This document shows, one piece after another, positions 34,521 through 46,228 of a stretch of 64,000 bases of DNA. This DNA is from Paeniglutamicibacter kerguelensis (GTDB lineage: Bacteria; Actinomycetota; Actinomycetes; Actinomycetales; Micrococcaceae): the NCBI RefSeq assembly GCF_017876535.1, contig NZ_JAGIOF010000001.1:2480001-2544000 (forward strand), given 5' to 3'. Position 1 is the stretch's first letter. Each line of letters opens with the position of its first letter. The notes below the pieces were generated by a model. It was not told the DNA's origin. It did no database searches and worked only from the letters and a program-made list of their open reading frames with translations. The position numbers and the translations under genes are program-made.

Positions 34521-36404
34521 TCACGTGAACAGCGGCACGCTGTAGCCGGCGGTGCGCAGTTCCGGATGCCAGAACAGGTTTCGCTACGGGTCGCCGCGGG
34601 GTTCCCCGGCGCGGGCCATGACGTACGGGATGCCCTCGATCATGTGCAGGGTGATGAGCCCGGCGTGGACCATGAGGTGGTGGTACTGGCAAACGATGCA
34701 GCCGTTGCCGACGTTGGTGGGTCCCCCGTCGAGCCAGGACCAGACGTGGTGGGCCTCGCTGGTTGCCGCCGGACGGTGGCAGCCCGGGACGACGCAGCCG
34801 CGGTCGCGGATCGCCAACGCCTTGTGCTGGGCCGTGGTGAAGCCGCGTACTTCCCGCCCCATGTCCAGGACTTCGCCCTTGGATCCCAGCACCACCGGCA
34901 GCAAGCCGCCGGTGCAGGCCATGGCGCGGATCCTGAGCGCCGAGACCGGCCGGCCGTGGTCGGTCATGCCGGCCTCCTCGAGTTGCCCAAGCAGAGTTCG
35001 GTAGTCGATGGTGACCCCGACGCGCACGCGCAGGCCTCCGGTTTGGCTGAGGTTCTTCCCCTCCATCACCCCGGCGCAGGCACCGGTCAACGCGTCGAGC
35101 AGCAGCTGCGGGGTGGTGCGTTCGTCGTCGGCGGCTTGCCCGGTGCCGGGATATGGCCCGATGGATCCAGGGGAATCTTGTTGGGCACTGGCGTCGGTCT
35201 GGGCGTCGGCCGAGTTTTCGTCCCCGTCGGAGGACATGGCGACCGTGCCGATGGAGAACCCCGGGTGCGGGGCGCCGCATTCGAGCTGGTTCACCGGGAT
35301 CAGGTCTGCCGGAGTTCCCGGGGCAACGGCCCATTCGGGGATCGGGGTTCCCAGTGGCACGCCCGTGGAACCGGGTAGAGGGGCCGCGCCGGGCACGGGT
35401 GGTATGCCCGGCTTGCCTGAATCCGGATTGACCGAAGTCGACTTGACCGAAGTCGGCTTGGCGGGGGCCGGCGCTGATGGGGTCGACATGGTCCGGGGTT
35501 GCGTGGAAGCCGACCGGGGCGGGGATTTTTGGGAACGTGGGTTGCTCCAGGCTTCGCCGAAGCTGCGGATCACCTCGGAGTCGATGGGGTCGCAGCGCAG
35601 CAGGAACTCGTCGCAGCCGTCGTGGAAGCCGCGGTAGAACAGGCCCCGCCTGGCCAGGATTTCCTCGTCGGTGATGGCCGATCCGTGATCGGAGAGGAAG
35701 TCCTTCCAGTCTTGCAGCGCCTTGTGGCAGGCCTGGGGCCCGCCGGTGCGGGCCTCGTTGGACAATGATTCTTCGATGGCCGTGGCCACCTGCTTGGCGT
35801 CGGGGCGCGGGGAGATGCGCGGGGCCATCGAGTCGAGCCGGCCGGCGAGTTGGGCCAGGGTTGCGACGTCGGCGCTGCCGTCGGCCGCGGCTTCAGCCAG
35901 GATCGGGTACTTGGGCTCGCCGGGGCCGGAGACTGGCGCGGCATCGTCGGGGTTCGGCGGTGCGGGGGCGATCAGCAGCCGGGCTCCGGCGAGCCGGCGC
36001 CGGGCCTCGGCATGGGAGATGTGCAGGTGCGCTTGCAGGTAGGCCTGGGTGTTCCGCTGCGGGGCCATGCCCTGGTGCAGGACCTCCGCGGGGACGTGGG
36101 CGGTGCCGTTGGTCAACGCCTCGGGGTTTGCGGCCAGCCGGTCGATCCGCCGTGCGGTGTCCGGGTCGAGCCGGTTCACCTGCGACACTTCGCACTGGAA
36201 GGTGGCGAGCAGTTGGCCGAAGGCGACGGATCGGTGGGCCTGTTCCAGCAGGCCGAGCATGGTGGCGCCGGCCGCCGCGTCGAGCTGCAATCCGGCGAGC
36301 ATTTCCATGGCGGCGCGCAGCGAGAGCACCGCGCCGGCAAGTTGCCGGCCGACGGCCTCGATGCTCCGGTGCCCCGATCCCGGGGCCGCTGCCTGTGCGC
36401 TCAT
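34521..36404 (-). CDS. DUF222 / HNH endonuclease (13E12-type), with in-frame TAG near the end
   Basis: 606 residues to the TAG at 34584-34586. DUF222 domain in the first 300 residues, a low-complexity Pro/Ser/Thr linker (about 300-400), then the HNH nuclease: RDRGCVVPGCHRPAATSEAH, HVWSWLDGGPTNVGNGCIVC and QYHHLMVHAG, with CxxC zinc pairs and the catalytic His-His present. Beyond the TAG the frame continues RNLFWHPELRTAGYSVPLFT to a TGA at 34521-34523. That tail is typical of the family, so the stop appears to be a recent nonsense change that trims about 21 residues. The nuclease core is intact. These genes are multicopy in actinobacteria; role uncertain. Confidence 0.85.
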
Positions 36405-36480
36405 GGAACCGAGTGTGCTCCCCCGGGGACCTGGGCGCAGCGGAAAACGCCAAATGTGGGGAGAAGTGGAAAGCCAAACG

Positions 36481-36521
36481 GCGGCCCCGGCCTTCCAACA
36501 TCGTGAAAGTCCCGGGGCCGC
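36481..36521. terminator. Terminator downstream of the DUF3817 gene
   Basis: Stem GCGGCCCCGG with CCGGGGCCGC and an 18-20-base loop, between the DUF3817 stop and the HNH gene start. Confidence 0.65.
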
Positions 36522-36571
36522 CGGCCGGGCGTGCGCCTCGCTTTGGGCGTGCGCCTTGGTTTGCGTGCCGG

Positions 36572-37036
36572 TCAGTAGCGCTTGGCAGCCTGCGGGTGCG
36601 AAGCCAGTTCGCGTTCGACCTCGCCGTGGACCTTCTTTTCCATGTAGAAGGACAGCAGCGGGACGACGCCACCCAGGGCGATCGTGATGAAACGGCTGAA
36701 CGGCCAGCGCATGAGCGACCAGAGGCGGAAGTCGGCCAGCAGGTAGACGACGTACATCCAGCCGTGGATGATCAGGATCGCCAGCGAGATGTTGAGCCCG
36801 CCGGTGATGTCGGCTCGGTTGACCAGGCCGACGGCGTTGGTGCTGCCGTCGAGCAAGGTGCCGCCGACGAACAGCTCAAGCCCGGCGAAGTACTTGACGG
36901 CCATCTCCGCGCAGAGCAGCAGGAGCATCACACCGGTGGCGTAGGCCAGCACCTTGTAGAAGGTTGCGGCGCTGCGGATCTGGGCCGGGGTGCCGGCAAA
37001 GCGGCGCACTTTGGGGGTGGAGGATTGCTCAGTCAC
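36572..37036 (-). CDS. DUF3817 integral membrane protein
   Basis: 154 residues from a GTG start (VTEQSSTPKVRRFAG) that overlaps the SURF1 stop (GTGA). Three hydrophobic segments: VLAYATGVMLLLLCAEMAVK, LNISLAILIIHGWMYVVYLL and RFITIALGGVVPLLSFYMEK, with the conserved His-Gly-Trp in the second. DUF3817 proteins are small membrane proteins linked to respiratory-chain genes. Coupling to SURF1 supports a role in cytochrome oxidase biogenesis or the same membrane complex. Confidence 0.88.
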   Translation of the reverse strand: MTEQSSTPKVRRFAGTPAQIRSAATFYKVLAYATGVMLLLLCAEMAVKYFAGLELFVGGTLLDGSTNAVGLVNRADITGGLNISLAILIIHGWMYVVYLLADFRLWSLMRWPFSRFITIALGGVVPLLSFYMEKKVHGEVERELASHPQAAKRY

Positions 37037-37956
37037 TTCTGGTCCTTGTTCTGGGAGATGTCGTTGCTTGGATCTGTGGGGCCGGGCTGCCCGGTGGGCG
37101 CGGCCGGTTGGGCGCCCTGGAAGGATTCCGCATGGGCCGCCTCGAGCAGCACCTCGTCGCGGTAGACGGCGGCCGGGTCGAGCCCGGCGGCGATGGCCGC
37201 GGCATCGGCGATGTCCTCCTGCTCGCGGCGGTAGTCGTCGGCCACCAGCCGGTACCAGAGGAAGACGGCGAAGCCGGCGAAGACCACCCACTCGATCCCG
37301 TAGAACACGTTCAGCCAGTTGATCTGGCGTTCCTGCGGCTGCGGGCCGACGGTGACCTGGTCCAGGCCGGAGGCCGCGGCGGAGTGGTCCGCGCCGTCGG
37401 CACCGGTGACGGGGCCGGCGACCAGGAAGCCGCTGTAGGACGGCACGTCCCACACGTTGATGAGCTCGGCGACCGAGAGCGAATCGAAGCTGGCCTTGCC
37501 CGGGTCCCGGGAAACCGGTGCCTCGGTGGGCAGCAGGCGGCCGGTCAACGTGAGTTCCCCGGACGGGGCCGGTGCGGGGGTGGTTTCGTCGGGCTGCCAG
37601 CCGCGGACGACGGGGATGGTGTTACCGTCCGGCGCGCCGTCGACCTTGAAGGCCGCGACGACCCAGTAGCCCAGCCGCCCGTCTTCCAGGCGGTTGTTCA
37701 CCAGGATTTGCTTGCCGTCCAGGAAGCGGCCGGTCGCGGTGACCATCTGGTCGGCCTGGTTGGCCATCAGCACCTCGGTCGGCTTGAGGTGGGAGGTCAG
37801 CGGCACCGGCTTTTCCGTGGTGGTCACCGGAGGCGGCGCCTCGGTGGCCGAACGGTTGAACTGCCATTGGCTAAGCAGGACAAAGCCCGTGGCAACCAGG
37901 AGGGCGCCGACCAGGGACAGGATCCAGCGGGGTTTGAAGGCAGTTTTCAGCACCAT
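37033..37956 (-). CDS. SURF1-family cytochrome oxidase biogenesis protein
   Basis: 307 residues. N-terminal TM helix (ILSLVGALLVATGFVLLSQW) with the conserved Q-W-QF, a large extracytoplasmic beta region (NNRLEDGRLGYWVVAAFKVD followed by VVRGWQP), and a second TM helix near the C-terminus (NVFYGIEWVVFAGFAVFLWY). Two-helix topology with YWV..F and RGW is diagnostic of SURF1 (Shy1), which helps insert heme into the aa3 oxidase. Upstream of, and overlapping, DUF3817. Confidence 0.92.
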   Translation of the reverse strand: MVLKTAFKPRWILSLVGALLVATGFVLLSQWQFNRSATEAPPPVTTTEKPVPLTSHLKPTEVLMANQADQMVTATGRFLDGKQILVNNRLEDGRLGYWVVAAFKVDGAPDGNTIPVVRGWQPDETTPAPAPSGELTLTGRLLPTEAPVSRDPGKASFDSLSVAELINVWDVPSYSGFLVAGPVTGADGADHSAAASGLDQVTVGPQPQERQINWLNVFYGIEWVVFAGFAVFLWYRLVADDYRREQEDIADAAAIAAGLDPAAVYRDEVLLEAAHAESFQGAQPAAPTGQPGPTDPSNDISQNKDQK

Positions 37957-38115
37957 ACAACCGTACTTCGGTTGGGCGTTCCAGAGCGAATGGAACTAAA
38001 CCGCCGGCCCGTTCGTTCGCGACGGGATGCGCCACACCGGCACCTGTCCCCGGGTCTTCCCGGAGGGCCCGGCCGGGCGGTTCGCCGGCGTGTTGGCGGG
38101 GTGCTGGTCGCAGAA

Positions 38116-38616
38116 TCAGACCGTGGAGAAGTCGATCGTGGAGTTGACCAGTTCGGCAATGACCTCGGCGTCGTTGGCCCGGCGCAGCGAGGTGCGGAAG
38201 GAGTCCTTGGACAGCGAGCGGGCCAGCGCCGCGAGCATGTTCAGGTGTGCCGAGTAGCTCGATGCGGGGGTCGCAAGCAGCAGCACCACGTGGGCCGCGC
38301 CGTCCAGCGCGCCGAAGTCGATTCCCTTGCCGAAGGCCACCACGCCCACGGCGATGCTGGTGTCTGCGGCGTGGGCGGTGCGTGCGTGGGCGATGCCAAT
38401 GCCGCCGGGCAGGCCCGTGGCCAGCTGGTGTTCGCGCCGATCGACCTCCGCCAGGAAGCCGTCGAGGTCCCCGATACGCCCGGCCTCGAACAGCCTGGTA
38501 CCGAGGGCCGCCACGGCGGCCTCGCGGCCTGGCGCGTCCATTTCCAGGACCACCAGGTCCGCGGTGGTGACGGGCTGCGCCTCGGGCGCCGGGTGCTGCG
38601 GTTGCGGTGTTGGCAT
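38116..38616 (-). CDS. PTS EIIA domain protein (fructose/nitrogen type)
   Basis: 166 residues from MPTPQPQHPAPE. Single PTS_EIIA_2 domain; the phosphorylated His is in GGIGIAHARTAHA, with AVAALGTRLFEAGRIGD before it and HVVLLLATPASSYSAHLNML after it. No EIIB, EIIC or HPr gene is nearby, so it acts with a distant permease or as a regulatory EIIA. Start chosen at the ATG after which the Pro/Gln leader begins. Confidence 0.88.
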   Translation of the reverse strand: MPTPQPQHPAPEAQPVTTADLVVLEMDAPGREAAVAALGTRLFEAGRIGDLDGFLAEVDRREHQLATGLPGGIGIAHARTAHAADTSIAVGVVAFGKGIDFGALDGAAHVVLLLATPASSYSAHLNMLAALARSLSKDSFRTSLRRANDAEVIAELVNSTIDFSTV

Positions 38617-38786
38617 GGGTATCGATTCAGGGGGAAGCGGGCTGGACGCGGGTGCGGCAGGCAGGGCCTTGCGAGTGCCGGCCCTCACATGTGTCGAAGC
38701 GTACACGAGGGAGGGGCGGCGAGACACCGGTTTTCGCCGCTGGGGCCGCTTGGGTGTCGTCGAAGTGCCGTTGTGCGGGTAAGGAA

Positions 38787-38840
38787 AAGGCGACCGGTTT
38801 CACGTGCCCGCGGTGCGGGAAACGGAAACACGGTCGCCTT
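38787..38840. terminator. Terminator of the guaB3-type gene
   Basis: Outer stem AAGGCGACCG with CGGTCGCCTT and inner pairing of GTTTC with GGAAAC, 24 bases beyond the stop codon. Confidence 0.7.
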
Positions 38841-38863
38841 CGACGATGTTGCTTGGTGCGGTG

Positions 38864-40006
38864 CTAGTCGGCTTCGTAGGGTGAAACGACGACGTCGACG
38901 CGCTGGAATTCCTTCAGGTCCGAATAGCCGGTGGTGGCCATCGAGCGGCGCAGCGCGCCGACCAGGTTGGAGGTTCCGTTGGTGTGGTGCGACGGGCCGA
39001 AGAGCAGCTGCTCCAGCGGTGCCACGGTGCCGACCTTGACCCGGTCGCCACGGGGGTTGTTCTCGTGGGCGGCCTCCATGCCCCAGTGCCAGCCGGCGCC
39101 CGGTGCTTCCTCGGCGCGGGCCAGGGCGGTGCCCAGCATCACGGCGTCGGCGCCCATGGCGATGGCCTTGACGATGTCGCCGCTGGTGCCCAGGCCGCCG
39201 TCGGCGATCACGTGCACGTAGCGTCCGCCGGACTCGTCCAGGTAGTCGCGGCGTGCCGCTGCGACGTTGGAGATGGCGGTGGCCATCGGCGCGTGGATGC
39301 CCAGCGCGCGGCGGGTGGTGCCGGAGGCTCCGCCGCCGAAGCCGACAAGCACGCCCGCGGCGCCGGTGCGCATCAAGTGCAGGGCCGGGGTGTAGCCGGC
39401 CGCGCCGCCCACGATGACCGGGACGTCGAGTTCGTAGATGAACTGCTTGAGGTTCAGCGGCTCGTGGTTCTTGGACACGTGCTCGGCCGAGACCGTAGTG
39501 CCGCGGATGACAAATACGTCGACGCCGGCGGCAACAACCGTCCTGTAGTGTTCCTGGGTGCGCTGCGGGGTCAGCGAGCCGGCAACCGTCACACCGGATT
39601 CGCGGATTTCCGCGAGGCGGGCGGTGATCAGCTCGGGCTGGATCGGTGCCGAGTACATTTCCTGCAGGCGCTTGGTGATCGCCGGGTCGAAGTCGCCGTT
39701 GGCGGACTTCAGTGCGGCGATTTCCTCGAGCACCTTGGTCGGGTCCTCGTAGCGGGTCCAGAGGCCCTCGAGGTTCAGCACGCCGAGGCCGCCGAGCTTG
39801 CCCAGGGCGATCGCGGTGGCCGGGGACATGACCGAGTCCATGGGTGCACCGATGATGGGGGTGTCGAACGCGTAGGCGTCGATCTGCCACTTCACCGATA
39901 CATCGTGCGGGTCACGGGTGCGACGGTTGGGAACAATCGCCACATCGTCAAGGGAGTAAGCCTGGGCTGCGCGCTTGGAGCGGCCGATTTCAATCTCATA
40001 AGTCAC
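38864..40006 (-). CDS. guaB3: GuaB3-family IMP dehydrogenase-related protein
   Basis: 380 residues, TIM barrel without CBS domains. PIIGAPMDSVMSPATAIALG, VNLEG-type LNLEGLWTRYEDP and ADGGLGTSGDIVKAIAMGAD are of the GuaB3 group. The loop that holds the catalytic Cys in IMPDH reads GFGGGASGTTRRALG here and contains no Cys. A role in guanine nucleotide metabolism is inferred from family and from the neighbouring guaA and guaB; catalytic activity is uncertain. Confidence 0.88.
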   Translation of the reverse strand: MTYEIEIGRSKRAAQAYSLDDVAIVPNRRTRDPHDVSVKWQIDAYAFDTPIIGAPMDSVMSPATAIALGKLGGLGVLNLEGLWTRYEDPTKVLEEIAALKSANGDFDPAITKRLQEMYSAPIQPELITARLAEIRESGVTVAGSLTPQRTQEHYRTVVAAGVDVFVIRGTTVSAEHVSKNHEPLNLKQFIYELDVPVIVGGAAGYTPALHLMRTGAAGVLVGFGGGASGTTRRALGIHAPMATAISNVAAARRDYLDESGGRYVHVIADGGLGTSGDIVKAIAMGADAVMLGTALARAEEAPGAGWHWGMEAAHENNPRGDRVKVGTVAPLEQLLFGPSHHTNGTSNLVGALRRSMATTGYSDLKEFQRVDVVVSPYEAD

Positions 40007-40097
40007 CGAACCAGCCTACCAGTCCGGGTGGGCGGCGGGGGTGCCGGTGTCCTCGTCATGACCCGGCTCCCCCGCCGCAGACCACATCAACAGCCCG

Positions 40098-41339
40098 TTA
40101 TGCCAGCTCCGCCAGGGTCTGCGCCAGCGCGGTGGCGGCCAGCTCCTCGGCCTGGGCAATGACCTCCAGCTGGTCGGCCAGCGTGGCGAAGTGGGCCGAG
40201 CGGTCTTCCGCTGCGATGTCCGGGTCGATCAGGTCGGTGAAGACGATCCAGTCTTGGGCCAGGTGCGCATAGTCGGGCGCGTGGGCGGCAAGCGCCTCGA
40301 GGCCCGGCAGCGTGGATGCCTCGGTGAGGAAGTCCGCGTACTGGCCGCGCAAGCCGCCCACGCCGCCGAAGCGGGTGTCGGTGAGGAAGCCGAGAACCTG
40401 GTTCAGGCCGGATTCGAGGCGCTCGGGGTCCTCGAAGATCCGCGTCCAGCCTTTCTTGGTGTCGGTGTCGCGTAGGCGGTCGGCCCAGTTGTTCATGCCG
40501 GCGACGCCGAAGTTCTTGGAGAAGTGCGCGGGGATTCCCTCCAACTCGCGGTTACCCAGCAGGCGCCCGGTGGTCTGTGCGATGGCCTCTCGCACGTTGG
40601 CGGCGAGCAGTTCGGCGGACGGGCCGGCGCTGGTGGGGATCCAGGCCTGCCAGTGCTTGTCCTTCTTGCGCTTGGCGCGGGCGAGGGCCAGGTCCTCCGG
40701 CGAAATCGGGGTCAACGAGCCGGAGCCGTCATCGATCAGCAGGTCGTCGCCGTGTTCGCCGACAACCACCAGATCAATGGAATCGGATTCCTCGACCGCG
40801 TCGCCGTCGATCCAGGGCAGCGCCGCGACGGAGGCGCGCACCACCACCGCGCGTCCGGCGTCCAACCCGGCATCCAGGTAGTCGGCGGCCAGGCGGGCGC
40901 TGCCCGTGGTGCGTTCGTTGGCCTTGACTCCGCAGCGGGCCAACAGGTTTGCGGTGTACGGCTCCGGGTGGGCCCGGGTGACGACCGTTGCGGTGGTGAC
41001 CGTCTCGTATTGGAAGGTGAATGCCATGAAGCCGATGCCGCCAGCCAGGCCAGCCAGCAGCGCCTCGGAGAGCGGCTCCTTGGTCAGCGGGTGGGTGACC
41101 CCCGCCTGGGTCAGCACGCGGTGCCAGAGGGCCGCGTCGTACTGGGTGACGTTTTCCGGGGCCGGGTACTCGGGAAGTTCGGCTTCCTCGGCCGCGGCGG
41201 CCGCCTCTGCGGCCTCGAGCGCGTTGGCCGGGCGTCCTGGCTTGGCGGAGAGGATGTGCTTGCGGGCGGTGGTGTAGCTTTCACCGGTGCGCTCCATGCG
41301 GTCGCGGGTGAGCTTCTTCAAGTTTTTAGGCTGAGCCAT
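40098..41339 (-). CDS. BtrH N-terminal / DUF4872-type protein
   Basis: 413 residues from MAQPKNLKKLTRDRMERTGE. A basic leader, then a papain-like BtrH_N region: LAGGIGFMAFTFQYETVTTA, ARCGVKANERTTGSARLAAD and VVVRASVAALPWIDGDAVEE. The C-terminal DUF4872 part contains FGVAGMNNWADRLRDTDTKK. BtrH-type domains occur in acyl-transfer steps of natural-product pathways, but no such genes are adjacent. The expected nucleophile Cys near the start of the domain is not obvious; a role remains open. Confidence 0.75.
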   Translation of the reverse strand: MAQPKNLKKLTRDRMERTGESYTTARKHILSAKPGRPANALEAAEAAAAAEEAELPEYPAPENVTQYDAALWHRVLTQAGVTHPLTKEPLSEALLAGLAGGIGFMAFTFQYETVTTATVVTRAHPEPYTANLLARCGVKANERTTGSARLAADYLDAGLDAGRAVVVRASVAALPWIDGDAVEESDSIDLVVVGEHGDDLLIDDGSGSLTPISPEDLALARAKRKKDKHWQAWIPTSAGPSAELLAANVREAIAQTTGRLLGNRELEGIPAHFSKNFGVAGMNNWADRLRDTDTKKGWTRIFEDPERLESGLNQVLGFLTDTRFGGVGGLRGQYADFLTEASTLPGLEALAAHAPDYAHLAQDWIVFTDLIDPDIAAEDRSAHFATLADQLEVIAQAEELAATALAQTLAELA

Positions 41340-41523
41340 GGTGTTGTCCTTCTTGCGTGCGCGGGGGCGCGGGTTTCTCCCGCACGCCAGGGGGCAGCGC
41401 CACTGCAACATTCTACGTGGGCACCCCAAATCATGCTTGTCCCCCCGCTATTCGCCGGCTGCCCGCCGCTCACGACGGTTCGCCGGGCAGCCGTTCGAGG
41501 GACGGCCATTCAGGGAAGAGTGT

Positions 41524-42342
41524 CTAGACCGGCCGCACGGCGATGAGCAGCCGGGGCGCGATGGCCCCCGACTTCATGGCCTTCACCGCATTGCCGATCC
41601 GGTCCTCGGGATCGCCGGCCAGCAGGATCGGGGCCCCCAGCGGCCTCGGGTTCTCGCGTTGGGCGCTGCCCTGCTCGGCCATGAGCTTCAGCGCGGTTGC
41701 GCTGCGGTCGTTGTCCTCGGTGACGATGAACCCGGCCGTGCGCAGGTGGTTTCGGTAGGCCTCGTCGGATTCCACGTAGGAACTTTGCGCATCGTCGGCC
41801 CAGGGCATCGGGTAGTCGAGCGTGTTGGTTCCCATGAGGTCGTAGATCCCGAACACTCCCCCGGGGCGCAGCAGGCGGTGCACCTCCGCGAACACCGCGG
41901 CCTTGTCGGCGAGGTTCATGCCGACGTGGATCATGGTCGCCGCGTCAAAGCTGCCGTCGGGAATCCCCGTGTCTTGCGCGGATGCCTGGACCATGGTGAT
42001 CGAGCCGGCCATGCCGCATGCCGCGTCCAGCTCCCGGGCCAGGACGACAAATTCGTTGGTGACATCGACCCCCGTAACCACGGCTCCGAGCGTCGCGAAG
42101 GCCCTGGCGGGGCCGCCGATTCCGCTGCCCACATCCAGCACCCTTTTGCCAAGCCCGATGCCCACCGCCTTGGCCACATCCATGGTGGCGGCCCGACCTC
42201 CGCTGTGGAAGTGGTCGGATTCCTCCAAGTCGGCCGGCTGCAACACCGCCGGTTCCTTCCCCGCATCCCGCAGCGCCGCGTGGAGACGGTCGCGCAGGTC
42301 CCCGGTGGTGTATCGACTGATGGCTTGCTCGGTATCGCTCAT
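41524..42342 (-). CDS. SAM-dependent methyltransferase
   Basis: 272 residues; start fixed by an AAGGAG ribosome site just before the ATG (MSDTEQAISRY). Class I Rossmann methyltransferase: motif I KRVLDVGSGIGGPARAFATL, motif II GVDVTNEFVVLAREL, post-I DTGIPDGSFDAATMIHVGMN and LLRPGGVFGIYDLM. Similar in pattern to sarcosine/dimethylglycine or other small-molecule methyltransferases; substrate unknown. Confidence 0.9.
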   Translation of the reverse strand: MSDTEQAISRYTTGDLRDRLHAALRDAGKEPAVLQPADLEESDHFHSGGRAATMDVAKAVGIGLGKRVLDVGSGIGGPARAFATLGAVVTGVDVTNEFVVLARELDAACGMAGSITMVQASAQDTGIPDGSFDAATMIHVGMNLADKAAVFAEVHRLLRPGGVFGIYDLMGTNTLDYPMPWADDAQSSYVESDEAYRNHLRTAGFIVTEDNDRSATALKLMAEQGSAQRENPRPLGAPILLAGDPEDRIGNAVKAMKSGAIAPRLLIAVRPV

Positions 42343-42691
42343 CGCCAACTCCTTGGACAGATGGGCCCGAGTCCCGCGAGTCACGGCGTCGTCAACCCAT
42401 CATTTGACCCCATGATAGGCCTTGGCCTGCTTGCAGTCACCGGTGGTTCGGCACTCTATCCGCCGGAGGACTTCGCCCCCGGGCTTCCGAGCCTGTCGGG
42501 TTGCCCCGGGATGAACGGCCAGGGTCGTGGCGGCGGGTTCTCCGTGCCGCATGGCCTCACCGATGCCTCGCAGCCACCGCCGCAGCACCCCCTGTGGCCC
42601 GCAGGTTTGCTGTCGTAGACTGGAAATTCCTGTTTCGCGGAGGACTTCGCGGCCGCCGCAGATCCAATGATCCCTACGATGGCAGGGCACC
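42343..42691. other. Intergenic region, nothing recognised
   Basis: About 350 bases between divergent genes. A minus-strand frame with several cysteines overlaps VanZ antisense and lacks support. Contains GGAGGACTTCG twice (about 42465 and 42639), noted without interpretation. Confidence 0.4.
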
Positions 42692-43168
42692 ATGACCAAG
42701 CTGAACCACCGCGTTTTGTTGCTTCTGGCGTTCGCGTACCTGCTGACACTGGCCTGTATTGCATTTTGGCCGACAGAGGTGGACCGCCCGATCAACGGGA
42801 CGTTGAGACACGCCATCAGGTGGTTGCACGCACACGGCATGCCCTCGTTCATCAGGTACAAGACTCTCGAGTTCACGGCCAACATCGCGCTTTTCGCCCC
42901 GTTGGGCTACGTCTTCGCCGCCGTGTGGGCCAGAAAATGGTGGCACCCCGTACTCATTGGATTTGCCGTGTCCTGCGTCATTGAAGTTGGCCAGGCGCTG
43001 TTGCTGCCAAACAGGCACGCCTCTTCCCTGGACATCGTGGCCAACACCCTGGGCGCAGCCGTTGGCGCGGGAATCTTCGTGGTGGCCCGTCGCCTGACAA
43101 CACTCCAGCCGACCGCCATCCCGCTCAGCGGGCGTCCCCGGGACGGGGAGCAGGACGACGGGTCCTAA
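42692..43168 (+). CDS. VanZ-family membrane protein
   Basis: 158 residues. Four hydrophobic segments: VLLLLAFAYLLTLACIAFWP, NIALFAPLGYVFAAVW, PVLIGFAVSCVIEVGQALLL and DIVANTLGAAVGAGIFVVAR. N-ALFAPLG, E--Q and D---N--GA-G are the VanZ-like motifs. Function in this group is unknown; VanZ itself lowers teicoplanin susceptibility. Convergent with guaB. Confidence 0.9.
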   Translation: MTKLNHRVLLLLAFAYLLTLACIAFWPTEVDRPINGTLRHAIRWLHAHGMPSFIRYKTLEFTANIALFAPLGYVFAAVWARKWWHPVLIGFAVSCVIEVGQALLLPNRHASSLDIVANTLGAAVGAGIFVVARRLTTLQPTAIPLSGRPRDGEQDDGS

Positions 43169-43202
43169 AGGACGCCTTACACGCGGCCGGGCCCCACAAT
43201 CG

Positions 43203-43250
43203 ACCAAAGGCCCCGCTTCCCCCTTGCCGGGAGGAAACGGAGCCTTTGGT
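43203..43250. terminator. Bidirectional terminator between VanZ gene and guaB
   Basis: 18-position stem (ACCAAAGGCCCCGCTTCC with GGAAACGGAGCCTTTGGT, two G-U pairs). Confidence 0.85.
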
Positions 43251-43263
43251 TGACGACGGAGTC

Positions 43264-44934
<1,671 letters not shown>

Positions 44935-46154
44935 TCAGTGGCGGCCCTTGGGCCGTCCCCGGCGCAGGAAAACTTCGAATGCCTCGCCCGCTGCGGCAAG
45001 CTCCCGGGGAATGAACATCCACCCGAGGAACCCGACGATTGCGGTCCAGAGAATGATCATTGGACCGTTGTCCATCAGGAGCCCCCACAGGCCTCGGGAG
45101 TCTGCCAACTCTGACGGGATCAGCCGCTCGGGGATTTGCGGGTCTTCGACCACGGGGATTGTCTCCCCGATGTGGCGGAAGTCTTCCCAGCGCAAGCCGT
45201 GGGCGAGCCTGACTGCTTGCGTGCCGAAGCGAACCGCCGGGTTCGTGCCCTTCCCGCCGTGCTCGAGCAGCGTGGTGTTCACGACGGGTTGGGTGCTGAC
45301 CAGCGACCTGTCATACGCCAGCTCCGCATTCACGTCGGCCCCACATATGATGACCCAGCCAGTCACGGCGATGACCAGCGCGCCGAGGATCGTTCCGTGG
45401 AGGCGGATGTCCATGTCGACCAGGTTGGTCAGGCTCTTGACCATAGCTTCTTTGTTGGACTCCCAGGATTCCCCGAAGCGATCCAGCGCAGCGGACGCGG
45501 TGTTCCTCGGGCGGGCTTCCGGCGTGCCGGCTGCACGGTTGGCGGCCTCTTGGTCCAGCGGGGACCCTGGCCCGTCGGGATGCAGGAGCGCACGGTAGCC
45601 GATCCATACAACCAGAAGCGAAATCGCCGCACCGGTCATGAGGCCGAACCAGACCCCTTCCGAGGTCGCCTCGCGCCAGTCCTGTCCGGGTGAGACCACC
45701 AGGTAGCGTGCGGCGTCGGCCGGGTCCCGGACCACTGAGACCTTCGTCCCGGCGGGGAACGACGTGGTGTTGCACGAGGTTTCGGCGCTCACGTGCTGCC
45801 CGTGCAAGTCGATCTCCATCCGGCAACCCGAGTAGTCGTCCCGATGAGGACGCCTTCGTCGGCGACTTGCGTCGTCACGATGGCGAAATCCCGGTTGTTG
45901 CCTTCTGCCACGGCGATCACGATCAGGCCGCTGAAGCCGAGGGTGAGGATTCCCAACGCCCAGCAGATCAGCCAGCGCCGCGAACGCCTGATCCCCCGCA
46001 CCTTGTCGGCGGTGTCTGAGAAGAAATCCCCGATCGGTTCGAACAGGTGCTGGTGCCACCACGCCAGAAACGGCAGGAGTCCATTTCCGAAGGCTCCCGG
46101 CTCATGGCCGTAGGGGCCCTGTTCGCCTCCGCCGTGTCTACCAAATGCCTGCAT
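44935..46154 (-). pseudogene. DUF3592-like membrane protein, paralogue 1, frameshifted
   Basis: Starts MQAFGRHGGGEQGP with an AAGGA site, runs through GIRRSRRWLICWALGILTLG to DEGVLIGTT, then must shift frame by one base at about 45832-45843 to continue DYSGCRMEIDLHGQHVSAET and the rest of the protein (about 405 residues in all). Alignment with paralogue 2 next door shows exactly where the frame is lost. The protein has four TM helices and two extracytoplasmic beta domains containing FPAGTKVSVVRDP and GETIPVVEDPQ. Dead unless the shift is a sequencing error. Confidence 0.8.
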
Positions 46155-46228
46155 CCTTGGTCGTTTCCCGAGTCCGGCACTTCGGTTGACGCCGGCTAAC
46201 CAGAATATGGCCATTCGCCCAAGCCCTG

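Noticed and set aside
42456..42764. Cys-rich small protein antisense to the VanZ promoter
   Set aside because: No ribosome site, overlaps the VanZ start, composition not convincing.
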